Of a stretch of 64,000 bases of DNA, positions 26,529 to 35,083 are shown one piece after another (the stretch's first letter is position 1; every line of letters begins with the position of its first letter). The DNA comes from Sphingobacteriaceae bacterium (GTDB taxonomy: Bacteria > Bacteroidota > Bacteroidia > Sphingobacteriales > Sphingobacteriaceae): assembly GCA_903642215.1 (NCBI GenBank), contig CAHJWG010000003.1, positions 1 to 64,000 on the forward strand, read 5' to 3'. The translations under genes and the position numbers were made by a program. A model generated the notes under the pieces. That model worked only from the letters and a program-made list of their open reading frames with translations. It did no database searches and was not told the DNA's origin.

Positions 26529-27587
26529 TTAAAATTGTAACTGCACGCTATTACCGGTTTGTTTGTAAGTAAAATGATTGGTAAAACCGATGGCATCCAA
26601 TATTTCCGTAAGCTCTTTCCCTGTAAATTCACCAGTAAAAGATAGATCATCTGCTGCTTTATCTTTCGCAATCACATCCACACCGTAAACAGTTTTCAGT
26701 TTAGCTGCTATCTCCTTCAGGCCGGCACTTTTAAATATTAGTTTCCTATCTATCCAGTTTTGCAGGTCTTTAGCGTAAAAAGTAGTTTGGGTAAAAGCCT
26801 TGTTGCCATTATATAAAGCCGCTTTTTGACCGGGAACGAGCGTAATATCCTCCACTTTTAGATCGGGCTGTGTGCTTTGTACCTTAACTTTTCCTGTTGA
26901 TAACATTACACTGGCAACCTTTGCATTACTGTAACTTTCTACCTTAAAAGAAGTACCCAAGGCAGTGGTTGCTGTTTTGCCGGTAATCACTACAAACGGT
27001 TTGTGTTTGTTTTTGGTAACCGAAAAGAAGGCTTCGCCGCTTAATAACAGGTGGCGGTTGCTGGCATTGTAATCGTTAGCTATTTTTAACGTGCTTAATC
27101 CGTTGAGTAATACCAAACTGCCATCAGGTAATTTGATTAATTTACGGTGGCCAAAATCTGTTTTCCCTATCAGCTTATAATTGGCATCTATAGCAGCACT
27201 GTACAATTCGGCACCGCTTGGGTAATTATTACCCATTTGATAAAGGGCAAATACGCCTGCCGCAACAAGCAAAGCGGCTGCAAAGGCAACCCATTTGGTA
27301 AAGTAATTGCGGATACCGATAATGCTGCCTTTAACCGGTTTAAACTCACCCTCCGCACTGATAGTATTTTTGATGCGCTCCAGGGCAACGGCTTTTTCGG
27401 CAGGGCTTATCTTGATATTCAGCAACAGGCAAAGTTCACGGGCTTCGTTTACTTTCTGGTTCAGCTGCGGGTTTTCGGCCAGGATATTTTCCCACTTGGC
27501 AACTGCAGCATGGTCGTCATTATAGCAGTAAGCGATGAAGCTGTCGTCTGTTAAAAAATCTTCTATTTGGTGTAAAGAATAGTCCAT
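26529..27587 (-). CDS. FecR family anti-sigma factor
   Basis: This 352-residue protein has a cytoplasmic anti-sigma part (about 1-85) and one membrane helix near 92-110 (KWVAFAAALLVAAGVFALY). A periplasmic FecR domain follows (about 130-235, FGHRKLIKLPDGSLVLLNG), then a C-terminal DUF4974/STN-like domain (about 270-350). It restrains the ECF sigma factor until the SusC transporter reports substrate. It is transcribed divergently from the sigma gene (194 bp between starts) and points at susC. The more common order is sigma-fecR in one operon, so the divergent arrangement is slightly unusual. Confidence 0.94.
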   Translation of the reverse strand: MDYSLHQIEDFLTDDSFIAYCYNDDHAAVAKWENILAENPQLNQKVNEARELCLLLNIKISPAEKAVALERIKNTISAEGEFKPVKGSIIGIRNYFTKWVAFAAALLVAAGVFALYQMGNNYPSGAELYSAAIDANYKLIGKTDFGHRKLIKLPDGSLVLLNGLSTLKIANDYNASNRHLLLSGEAFFSVTKNKHKPFVVITGKTATTALGTSFKVESYSNAKVASVMLSTGKVKVQSTQPDLKVEDITLVPGQKAALYNGNKAFTQTTFYAKDLQNWIDRKLIFKSAGLKEIAAKLKTVYGVDVIAKDKAADDLSFTGEFTGKELTEILDAIGFTNHFTYKQTGNSVQLQF

Positions 27588-27781
27588 TTAAAATATTTAT
27601 TGAAAATTTACACACAAGTGCAACAGATTATTCTTTTTTACCAATGTTTTTCCAAATAAATTTTACTTTTTATTTTTAAAATGTGTAATTATATTATTCA
27701 ATAAGTTACATTTAGCCTTAGTAATACTTTTTTGAAAGTAATTGCATCTACAAATCCACCATTAATTGCCAATTTTTTGAA

Positions 27782-28405
27782 ATGGAAGCATCAAAAACAG
27801 TGTTCGCTGGCCCTAAAAACAAAGACGTTAGTAAAAATTGGCAATTACTTGCAGAAGGCGACAAGCAGGGGCTTTACGAATGTTTTAATCTTTTTTATGA
27901 CGACCTGTACCGTTTTGGCCTTTCACTTTACAAAAATCCCGGGTTGGTTAAAGAAGGAATCAATAACTTGTTCCTGGAGCTTTGGAAAATAAAGCAGAAG
28001 CTGGCCGGTGTACAAAATATACAGCAATACACACTTATTATTTACAAACGTATCCTGTATAAAACCTACCTGCAATTATCAGAAGCAACCCAAACCAATG
28101 GTTTATTTGATAATATTTATATTGATAAAACCCTGAGTGAGCCATCGTACGAATCAATACTGATTGCCAGCCAGCATGATGAGCATAACAAAAAGCGGCT
28201 GCAAAAGGCACTTAATCAGTTAACACCCCGCCAAAAGGAAATTATCCGCCTGCGTTATTTTGATACCGTATCTTTTAAAGATATTGCCTGCCAAACCGGC
28301 CTGAGTGAGCGCACCGTTTACAACACCTTGCATAATGCCATTAAGATACTAAGGAGCGTGATCTGTGTTACCGTTATTCTTAATTTAGTCTTTTATAAAA
28401 AGTAA
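27782..28405 (+). CDS. RNA polymerase ECF-type sigma factor
   Basis: This 207-residue protein is sigma-70 family. Region 2 is at about 30-95 (LYECFNLFYDDLYRFGLSLY) and region 4 at about 140-195 (LTPRQKEIIRLRYFDTVSFKDIA, then helix-turn-helix LSERTVYNTLHNAI). It has a C-terminal hydrophobic tail. It probably directs transcription of susC/susD and is held by the FecR encoded divergently. I took the ATG at 27782 as the only start in frame with the conserved part. A hydrophobic C-terminus such as VICVTVILNLVFYKK is seen in some Bacteroidota ECF factors. Confidence 0.9.
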   Translation: MEASKTVFAGPKNKDVSKNWQLLAEGDKQGLYECFNLFYDDLYRFGLSLYKNPGLVKEGINNLFLELWKIKQKLAGVQNIQQYTLIIYKRILYKTYLQLSEATQTNGLFDNIYIDKTLSEPSYESILIASQHDEHNKKRLQKALNQLTPRQKEIIRLRYFDTVSFKDIACQTGLSERTVYNTLHNAIKILRSVICVTVILNLVFYKK

Positions 28406-28935
28406 ATACATTTGGGATTTCTACGATTCAAGACTGTTCGCTTTGGCTTAGGCATGTTCGTCTCGAAAACTCATCATTTGATTTCTAAAAAAGGAAGTTC
28501 TACCCTTTATAAATTAGAAAGCTTGATTAGTATGTCCTTTTTATAATTCTGATATCCAATTCATCAATATAAAGGAAAGTTTTAATAATTAAGCTGTAAA
28601 AACAGTATGTATAACTTAGAGCCTGCTTAAAAAACAGTTTTTAAATAACTCCTGCTATTTTTTAGGTGATAAAAGAAGCATGGAAAACAAAGCGGAAAAA
28701 ATTTACACAGTCCTTAAATAAAGGATATAAGGCAATCTCCAATACTTTAGGCAAACTAAATGTTTACAATAAATAGCGTTTATTCTCTTAAACTCTTGCC
28801 CTGTCAATTTCTAAAATTACATCAATTATTCAAATCTGTAATTTAGATTAGAACGTATGTATTTTATTTAAGCCGAATAAAAAACTGTTTTTTTGGTTTA
28901 TGCTTTGATCTTTTATAAAATATACTTCACATAAC
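28406..28935. other. Non-coding stretch between ECF sigma and wecG-like gene
   Basis: About 530 AT-rich bases with no convincing coding frame. The only recognisable item is the dispersed repeat copy at 28669-28681. A TAnnTTTG-like box is not clear; TTTATGCTTTG near 28896-28906 has one base too many. Confidence 0.6.
28659..28681 (-). repeat. Dispersed RTRCTTCTTTTAY element, single copy
   Basis: The minus strand reads ATGCTTCTTTTAT (28681-28669) then CACCTAAAAA, a perfect family match. It stands alone in a 530-bp gap. Confidence 0.8.
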
Positions 28936-29691
28936 ATGGACGGGGTTATTCATAATTATTTGAGTTACAATTTGTTTAATAAATCTTTAACAGATTTACC
29001 TAAATTGCCTAAAATTGTAATCAGTACGATTAACCAATACTCTTTTTGCCTGGCAGAAAGGGAACCCGAGTTTAAGCGCGCCCTGCTGCAATCCGAGGTG
29101 CTGCTGCCGGACGGCGTGGGTATTTTAGCTGCCGTAAAGCTGCAATCCGGGCAAACGATCAAAAAGATTTCCGGTTCCAGCTTGCACACCTACCTGTTAA
29201 ACAAGCTCAACCAAGAATACGGCAGCTGCTTTTACCTCGGCGCATCAGAACAAACCTTAAAAAAGATCAAAGCCAGGCTTGCCCTTGAATACCCGAACAT
29301 CCGTGTCGGCACTTATTCGCCTCCTTTTAAAGCTGTTTTTTCGGAAGAAGACAATGCCGGGATGGTTGCCGCCGTAAACCGGTTTTCCCCGGATGCCCTG
29401 TTTGTAGGGATGACCGCGCCGAAGCAGGAAAAGTGGGCCATTGCACACAAAAAGGAACTGGATGCGAGAATTATTAGTTCGGTAGGTGCTGTTTTTGATT
29501 TTTATGCCGGCACAACCAACCGTCCGGGAGATTTGTGGATCAGTTTAGGGTTTGAATGGTTTGGCCGGTTAATTAACGAACCGAGGCGGATGTGGAAAAG
29601 ATACCTGTACTACGGGCCGGTTTTTATTTACAAAGTATTAAAATATAAAGCTAAAAGCATGAGAAAACCAAAATATGTTACTTCATACTAA
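28936..29691 (+). CDS. WecG/TagA/CpsF family glycosyltransferase
   Basis: This 251-residue protein belongs to GT26. It shows the LLPDGVGILAAVKL acceptor region (about 55-68), MTAPKQEKWAIAHK and GAVFDFYAGTTNRPGDLW, the family hallmarks near the C-terminal half. GT26 enzymes move N-acetylmannosamine(-uronic acid) or a related sugar onto an undecaprenyl-linked first sugar at the inner face of the membrane. It is the only such early-step enzyme in the window; no initiating sugar-phosphate transferase is seen here. It faces the left arm of the polysaccharide cluster convergently. Confidence 0.92.
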   Translation: MDGVIHNYLSYNLFNKSLTDLPKLPKIVISTINQYSFCLAEREPEFKRALLQSEVLLPDGVGILAAVKLQSGQTIKKISGSSLHTYLLNKLNQEYGSCFYLGASEQTLKKIKARLALEYPNIRVGTYSPPFKAVFSEEDNAGMVAAVNRFSPDALFVGMTAPKQEKWAIAHKKELDARIISSVGAVFDFYAGTTNRPGDLWISLGFEWFGRLINEPRRMWKRYLYYGPVFIYKVLKYKAKSMRKPKYVTSY

Positions 29692-29714
29692 TAACTACAA
29701 TTAAAGCCCGATTG

Positions 29715-29727
29715 ATAAAAGAAGCTT
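29715..29727 (-). repeat. Degenerate dispersed element at a convergent gene end
   Basis: ATAAAAGAAGCTT has one mismatch to the core and overlaps the stop codon of the minus-strand gene ending at 29726. It lies between two convergent stops. Confidence 0.5.
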
Positions 29728-30697
29728 ACGTCTTCCACTTGGATAATTTTATCGGATGAATATACAATTTATCAGACGGAAACTTACGCATCAGTTCATC
29801 CAAACTTTGATTAAAAGGTTTCATATCCTGGTTATATTTAGCAAGCTCCTGAGGCGTGTAAAGCCAATAAATACTTCCTCTTTTACCAATTTCTTTCTCC
29901 GTAATCACTTTCTCCGAAGCCAATAGTAAAGCTGTTGGAATTGCAAATTCTACAAATAATTTATTCGTTGCGAAAACACCACAATAATGACAGAATTTTT
30001 TGATTGATAGTTTAGGAACAATTACAATATCAGAATACGATCCAACAACCGGATAAGCTAACTTAAACTTTTTAAAATAGGATGTTAAATGTGAAGTGTA
30101 CTTTACAGTGGCGGATGTTAAAGGTAAAATATCTCCATGCAAATCTTTATAAGTAACCGGTTCCACATCATAACCATGTTTATTTAACATTTCTTTAGCT
30201 TGTGAATAAGACGGTATTTCGTTTTCGTTTTCTACACCATTAGACTTATGCTCATAATTTTCGACTAACTCTTTTATCTTGCACCAATGCCAGCGAGGTT
30301 TACCGGTAATACTTTTAACAGGTAAAAAACGCAAAGTATCATTGTTGGTTAAATTGTGTAAAGTATGAATTTCGGGGATATAACTTGTATCTTTTGTAAG
30401 GTTAAAGTAATCCTGATAATTATTTTCGTTGATAGCTGGATTCAAAATTAAATCATCACCAATAAAAAAATAGTGTTCATATTCTTCTTTAAAATATTTT
30501 TTAAATCCCTGTGCCAAATATCCTTGAAAATGCTGCGAACTTTCATAAACAGGGATCACGTTTTGCTTATCACCTTCATAAAAAGGAACCAAGTGATAGA
30601 TATTTGAAAACCTATCCCGATAAAGATTTTCTAAAATCTCTATATTCTTATCATACTTGTGATTGAAAACAAAAATAAGTGCAACCTTGTAATTCAT
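29726..30697 (-). CDS. Unrecognised protein of the polysaccharide cluster, possibly a glycosyltransferase
   Basis: I do not recognise a named family for this 323-residue protein. It starts MNYKVALIFVFNHKYDKN, a beta-strand-like N-terminus, and has a DD motif in YFFIGDDLILNP near residues 75-86, which resembles the acidic sugar-nucleotide/metal site of GT-A enzymes. There is no signal peptide or membrane helix, so it is cytoplasmic. It overlaps the preceding GT4 gene by four bases, so its translation is coupled to a cluster glycosyltransferase. It is the last gene of the leftward cluster. Confidence 0.65.
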   Translation of the reverse strand: MNYKVALIFVFNHKYDKNIEILENLYRDRFSNIYHLVPFYEGDKQNVIPVYESSQHFQGYLAQGFKKYFKEEYEHYFFIGDDLILNPAINENNYQDYFNLTKDTSYIPEIHTLHNLTNNDTLRFLPVKSITGKPRWHWCKIKELVENYEHKSNGVENENEIPSYSQAKEMLNKHGYDVEPVTYKDLHGDILPLTSATVKYTSHLTSYFKKFKLAYPVVGSYSDIVIVPKLSIKKFCHYCGVFATNKLFVEFAIPTALLLASEKVITEKEIGKRGSIYWLYTPQELAKYNQDMKPFNQSLDELMRKFPSDKLYIHPIKLSKWKT

Positions 30698-31878
30698 TTT
30701 TGTACTTTATTTAAATATTTAAATTCAGATTCACTTATAACGGCATTATAAATAGTTAAAAGATGTTCAATATTTTTAACCGGTGTATATAAGTCTTCAT
30801 AAGTTTGATGTGCATTTAAACGATATTGTTTCTTCTGCTTTTCATCCATTTTAAACCAGGTATCCAACTTTAATTTGAAATCCGGTTCACTCTGAGATTT
30901 AAAATGCAATCCGTTATAACCATTAGTAATCATGGTTTCCATAGCTCCGGTTTTAGAAGAAATAACTGCTGTACCGCAAGCGAAAGCTTCAATAATAGTT
31001 AAAGGCATACCTTCAAACCAAATCGAAGGGAAAACAAGCGCAGTACAAGTTTGCAATAAATTAAACACTTCTATTTTATCCGAAATTCCTAAAAATTGGA
31101 TATTAGGATATTGAGAACTATAACGAATAACCTGTTCTTTTAACGGGCCATCTCCTGTAATTTTGATTGTATAAGGGCAAGAAGAAAACACCGATAAAAG
31201 AAGCATGATTCCTTTTTCGTCCGAAAGCCGGCCAACATATAAAAAGTAATCTTCGGCTTGATGTTCTTTTAAAACAGGGATCGAACTAAAATTTGGCTTT
31301 ATAACTAACTGGCTTTCCGATAATCCTAACTTGGAATTTAGAAAAAGTTTTTTTGCATGTTCGCTTAATACAATATAACGGTTACTTACTTTCCAAGTTC
31401 CTAAGATTTGATGAATATACATAGATAAACCCAGCCAAAAAGTAACCAACTTGGAATTTTTATAAACACCAAGCTTTACTGCTGTCCACGGAAAATTTTC
31501 ATCTAAAGAATTAAGAAAAGTTTTTCCATTAAAAAAAAGAATCCCCGAAGGACACAACATTCTAAAATTATGTAATGTAGTTACGAATGGAGTTTTACTT
31601 TTTTTAAGAGCATAAATTACGGATGCCGATCCTCCAAAATGAAGGTTATGGATATGGACGATATCAGGCTTAAATACTGCTAACTTTTGTTTTGTTTTAA
31701 AGTATGATTTAAAATTGAATGGTAGTTGTATAAGTTTTAAAAGTGCATTTTTATAATTATTAAACTCTAATAATTCTACTTCAATTCCTGCCGATTGTAA
31801 AAGTTTAATTTCTTCGGTTACAACTGTATCCTCGCCACCCTTGTATTTATAACTTGTATGGATTATTAAAACTTTCAA
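30694..31878 (-). CDS. Glycosyltransferase family 4
   Basis: This 394-residue GT-B fold protein has the N-terminal Gly-rich start (SYKYKGGEDTVVTEEIKLL, residues 9-27) and the nucleotide-binding half (FLYVGRLSDEKGIMLLL). The E-x7-E-like motif is seen in FEGMPLTIIEAFACGTAVI near 280-298. Retaining GT4 enzymes add sugars to a lipid-linked oligosaccharide on the cytoplasmic face. The gene overlaps the next by four bases and follows the UGM-like gene by 29 bp. One perfect copy of the dispersed 13-bp core lies inside it, coding MLLLS. Confidence 0.92.
   Translation of the reverse strand: MKVLIIHTSYKYKGGEDTVVTEEIKLLQSAGIEVELLEFNNYKNALLKLIQLPFNFKSYFKTKQKLAVFKPDIVHIHNLHFGGSASVIYALKKSKTPFVTTLHNFRMLCPSGILFFNGKTFLNSLDENFPWTAVKLGVYKNSKLVTFWLGLSMYIHQILGTWKVSNRYIVLSEHAKKLFLNSKLGLSESQLVIKPNFSSIPVLKEHQAEDYFLYVGRLSDEKGIMLLLSVFSSCPYTIKITGDGPLKEQVIRYSSQYPNIQFLGISDKIEVFNLLQTCTALVFPSIWFEGMPLTIIEAFACGTAVISSKTGAMETMITNGYNGLHFKSQSEPDFKLKLDTWFKMDEKQKKQYRLNAHQTYEDLYTPVKNIEHLLTIYNAVISESEFKYLNKVQK
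31194..31206 (-). repeat. Dispersed 13-bp core inside a GT4 coding sequence
   Basis: A perfect ATAAAAGAAGCAT, also sharing the preceding G of the family. In the gene it encodes MLLLS in a normal-looking part of the protein, with no sign of insertion. Confidence 0.45.
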
Positions 31879-31907
31879 TTTAAATCAGATTAAAAAATAG
31901 GAAGTAA

Positions 31908-33170
31908 TTAAGCCAATTTACGGTTCAATTCCATGGCAGATTCTATTGCTTTATCCATATTATAATATTCCCATTCTGCAAATCTTCCTAACAAATAAAT
32001 ATTATATTTAGCCAGGCTGGTTTTTAATTCTGTAATTTTACTTCTGGTTCCTTTATGTTGTATGATATAAGAATTAGGTTCATAATTAAAAGCTAAAGGT
32101 TTTAAATTTCCCGGTAAATTTTTTAACTCTTCTAACATTGTTTCCTGATCCTGCTTACCGGAAAATTCTACAACACAAGTTTTTCGATTAGTTCCCTCAT
32201 TATTGGTATCGCTAAAATTTCCGGTATAAATAATCCGGTGTGCCTTAAATTTTTCCTCCGGAAGATACAACCAGGAAATATCATTATCATCCGTTTCACA
32301 TAGAACATTTGATGTTCCGTTTGATGGCAGATCGGTAACTGCTTCAAGTGTAGCTTTTAATATATTATCCTCAATACTTACTATCGAATTTAACTTGCGT
32401 ACATCTCCGCAATAAACAATTAAATCAGTTACAATGCTACCATTATTTATAGCCAATTGGTTATTGGTAGTTACCGAAATCTCATCAACATTAAACGAAA
32501 GATTGATATTTTGACCTTCGGATAAACGATTTACAATAAACTGAGAACCATCTCTTTTAGGATAAAAGAAGGAAGCATGTACCATTGTACTTTCTTCCTT
32601 TTTTACAATATTGCTGATGATTACTTCTTTAATTTGTGGCATTGGCAACTTTCCGTCTAACCATTCGAGCGGTACTTTACTTATATCTGTATGCCAAATT
32701 TTAGAATTGTAAGGACCAAAATATAACCGGTATAAATTTTCACCAAAGTTTCCAATTAAGAAGTCTTTAAAGTTATCATAACTTGTATCTTTTTCCTTTT
32801 CTGCAACCAGCATCGAAATCAATTCATCCACAATTGCCCTGGTTTCATTTTCCGGTAACTGATACAAGTAATTTTCTAAAGGATAACCAATTAACTTATT
32901 ATTTAATAAGATCTTTGCATTTCTTGTTGCTTTTAAAAACTCCTGATCCCTATCAAAATGTTGCCAAAACCAATTTAAAACTGCTGTATCTTTACTATTA
33001 AAAACATGGCCGCCAACTTTGTGAAACAAGTTTCCATCAATTCTGTCACACTTAATTAAACCACCGGCCTTGTCGGATTTTTCCAGAATTTGAACTTCAT
33101 AATTATCTGTCAACATTCTGGAAATACTCAAACCGGAAACTCCTGATCCAATTACTATGGCTTTTTTCAT
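31908..33170 (-). CDS. FAD-dependent oxidoreductase resembling UDP-galactopyranose mutase
   Basis: This 420-residue flavoprotein has the N-terminal dinucleotide motif VIGSGVSGLSISRML (6-20) and the downstream EKSDKAGGLIK. KVGGHVFNSKD and LYRLYFGPYNSKIWHTDISKVPLEWL place it with the UDP-galactopyranose mutase/amine oxidase group. UGM converts UDP-galactopyranose to UDP-galactofuranose. It is longer than classical Glf (about 370) and diverged, so related annotations such as protoporphyrinogen-oxidase-like are also possible. Context among glycosyltransferases favours a sugar-nucleotide or glycan-modifying role. A paired repeat element lies 34 bp upstream. Confidence 0.78.
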   Translation of the reverse strand: MKKAIVIGSGVSGLSISRMLTDNYEVQILEKSDKAGGLIKCDRIDGNLFHKVGGHVFNSKDTAVLNWFWQHFDRDQEFLKATRNAKILLNNKLIGYPLENYLYQLPENETRAIVDELISMLVAEKEKDTSYDNFKDFLIGNFGENLYRLYFGPYNSKIWHTDISKVPLEWLDGKLPMPQIKEVIISNIVKKEESTMVHASFFYPKRDGSQFIVNRLSEGQNINLSFNVDEISVTTNNQLAINNGSIVTDLIVYCGDVRKLNSIVSIEDNILKATLEAVTDLPSNGTSNVLCETDDNDISWLYLPEEKFKAHRIIYTGNFSDTNNEGTNRKTCVVEFSGKQDQETMLEELKNLPGNLKPLAFNYEPNSYIIQHKGTRSKITELKTSLAKYNIYLLGRFAEWEYYNMDKAIESAMELNRKLA

Positions 33171-33203
33171 TGATGTTTTTTGTTATAATGTTTGCCTAAT
33201 CTG

Positions 33204-33287
33204 ATACTTCTTTTACAAGTAGAATTTTGTTATTTATTTAAGATGATATGATCTTATCAACAAAAATTTATATGGTAAAAGAAGCAT
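33204..33287. repeat. Inverted pair of the dispersed element, diverged (84 bp)
   Basis: The left core is ATACTTCTTTTAC (33204-33216) and the right core GTAAAAGAAGCAT (33275-33287). The ends pair with one mismatch. The inner arms differ from the CACCTAAAAA/ATTTACAGGC type. The centre contains the palindrome AAGATGATATGATCTT. It lies between two polysaccharide genes. Confidence 0.75.
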
Positions 33288-33292
33288 CATAA

Positions 33293-34216
33293 TTAATTGC
33301 TTTTTATAAATTTAGAACGAAATTTGATCAGCTCGTTAATGATCTTGCGAGAAGCCAAAGCAGGTAAACCGTAAGGCTTTTTTAATTGCTTTTGTAAAGA
33401 AGGCTCAATTACATCAACGCCGCAAAATTTAAATTCTCTCTTAACTCCGGAGTCTTGCGGTGTTTGCAAATAATCAATACCAAAAGTATTGGTAGATTCT
33501 TCATCAAAACCAATATTGGTTCCTTTGGATATAATTGGATAAACTACTTTTAAACGATGTTCTGAAACATGGACTTGCATTTGAATGTCCCAAGTGGAAA
33601 TTGTACCGTCAATTTCTTTTTTAACCATCCGGTATAAATCCATTCCTTCCTCATTTAAACGATTTTTAAAATTGGATGATGTTTTAATTAAATTACTTAA
33701 TCCTTCTTTATCCCAAATTACATCTTTCACCCTGTCGGCCCAGCTTGCCCAGCCGTAAGAGCAAAACCGGTTTGCAATTATACTATCGTACGGATAATTT
33801 TTTATTCTCAGCGGAAAGCAAAAACCGGTTACACAAAATACAGATTTTTGCTCTTTATAAAAATCCAAAGCATCTAATAAATATTTAACATAGTTGGGTG
33901 TAACAACCAAATCATCTTCTACAATAATAAACCGATCATAATTGTTACTTAGATAAGTTAAACCCGTATGAAAGTTTGGGCCGGTACTAAAATTTTTATC
34001 TCTGTAATGCTTATAAACATTTTTAAATCCGGTCAACGAATCAATATAAGCCCTTGTTTCCAAAACGCCTTGCTTATCCTTTTCACCTTTGTAACCATCT
34101 GCAAAAAAAATAATATCCATAGATGCACACTCCGGGTTTTTAAGTAAGGCTTCCATAGATGCTTTCAATTTTGAAGCTCTTTTATAGCAAAAAACTCCTA
34201 TGATCGTTTTCTCCAT
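33293..34216 (-). CDS. GT-A fold glycosyltransferase (GNT-I-like/GT2 type)
   Basis: This 307-residue protein starts EKTIIGVFCYKRASKLKASMEALLKN, a nucleotide-sugar binding beta-alpha unit. The metal site is EDD in RFIIVEDDLVVTPNYVKYLLDALDFY (about 95-120), and CSYGWASWADR forms the acceptor-side loop. This EDD pattern is shared with GNT-I-like and bacterial capsule transferases. It adds a sugar from a nucleotide donor in the cytoplasm. Its start overlaps the stop of the previous GT2 gene by one base (34216), so the two are coupled. Confidence 0.88.
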   Translation of the reverse strand: MEKTIIGVFCYKRASKLKASMEALLKNPECASMDIIFFADGYKGEKDKQGVLETRAYIDSLTGFKNVYKHYRDKNFSTGPNFHTGLTYLSNNYDRFIIVEDDLVVTPNYVKYLLDALDFYKEQKSVFCVTGFCFPLRIKNYPYDSIIANRFCSYGWASWADRVKDVIWDKEGLSNLIKTSSNFKNRLNEEGMDLYRMVKKEIDGTISTWDIQMQVHVSEHRLKVVYPIISKGTNIGFDEESTNTFGIDYLQTPQDSGVKREFKFCGVDVIEPSLQKQLKKPYGLPALASRKIINELIKFRSKFIKSN

Positions 34217-35070
34217 TATTTTTTGAATTTATCCCAGATGAACGGAAATAAAGTTTTAAGCCAAAGTTTGATAAATGCAGCGGGATATGATTTTGGGAAA
34301 TGTTCTTTGATAAAGCCTAAAAACTCTTTGTAAGCCAAACCTTTCGGGCTTTTTAAATAAGCTATTCGTTCTTTTAAAGTTGTGTTTGCAGATTTCCAAT
34401 TGTTACCATGATCATCAATACAAGTTCCTAAAAAACCGGGTGCAATTAACAAACCGTATCCGGCTCTTTTAGCTTTCAAAGTATAATCGTAATCTGCCAA
34501 ACCATGTGTAAACTTATCTGATAATATTCCTATATCTTTCACAATTTCGGCCGGAACTAATAAAATATTTGCATTGGCAACATCACAATTTACATATTCT
34601 GTTTCGCTATATACGAACGAACCGCCGTCCCAGCTTTTTTGTGAACTAAGTTTTCTGCCTCCGTAGGATATTTCCCCGGTTTCGTCGTCCGCAGTACTTC
34701 CAACACAAATAGCAGATTTTAAACTTTTACTTTTAGCGTAATTACTGCATTGCAACAAAGAAAAAACAGCCGTATTTTTTAACAAAGTATCATCATTTAA
34801 CAGCAAATAATAATCCGCGTTAGAAGTTAATGCTTGCCGCCAGGTATTTCGCATCCCTCCTGCCCAAAACATAGAACCGTTGCCATTAAATATTTTTGTA
34901 TCCGGAAAAGTATTTTTTACAGCATCTGCTGTACCATCTGCAGAAGCATCGTCTGTTAAAAAAACCTTTAAAATTACATCTTCCGGCAGCTGCTGATCTT
35001 TTAAGCTTTGCAGGCAGGCTAAAGTTTTCTGCTTTCTATTAAAGGTTGTGAGTAATACGGCAATCGTCAT
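34216..35070 (-). CDS. Glycosyltransferase family 2
   Basis: This 284-residue GT2 protein has the N-terminal TIAVLLTTFNRKQKTLACLQSL and the DDAS (about 41-44) and LLNDDT (about 90-95) acidic motifs that bind UDP/dTDP-sugar and metal. It resembles rhamnosyltransferase-like enzymes. No membrane helices are seen. It lies 13 bp after the previous cluster gene and overlaps the next by one base, so it is within one operon. Confidence 0.9.
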   Translation of the reverse strand: MTIAVLLTTFNRKQKTLACLQSLKDQQLPEDVILKVFLTDDASADGTADAVKNTFPDTKIFNGNGSMFWAGGMRNTWRQALTSNADYYLLLNDDTLLKNTAVFSLLQCSNYAKSKSLKSAICVGSTADDETGEISYGGRKLSSQKSWDGGSFVYSETEYVNCDVANANILLVPAEIVKDIGILSDKFTHGLADYDYTLKAKRAGYGLLIAPGFLGTCIDDHGNNWKSANTTLKERIAYLKSPKGLAYKEFLGFIKEHFPKSYPAAFIKLWLKTLFPFIWDKFKK

Positions 35071-35083
35071 GTCAGGAAAATGA

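Noticed and set aside
32563-32580. Near copy of the dispersed element in the UGM-like gene
   Set aside because: GATAAAAGAAGGAAGCATG has a three- to four-base insertion within the core and is explained by the coding sequence (HASFFYPK).
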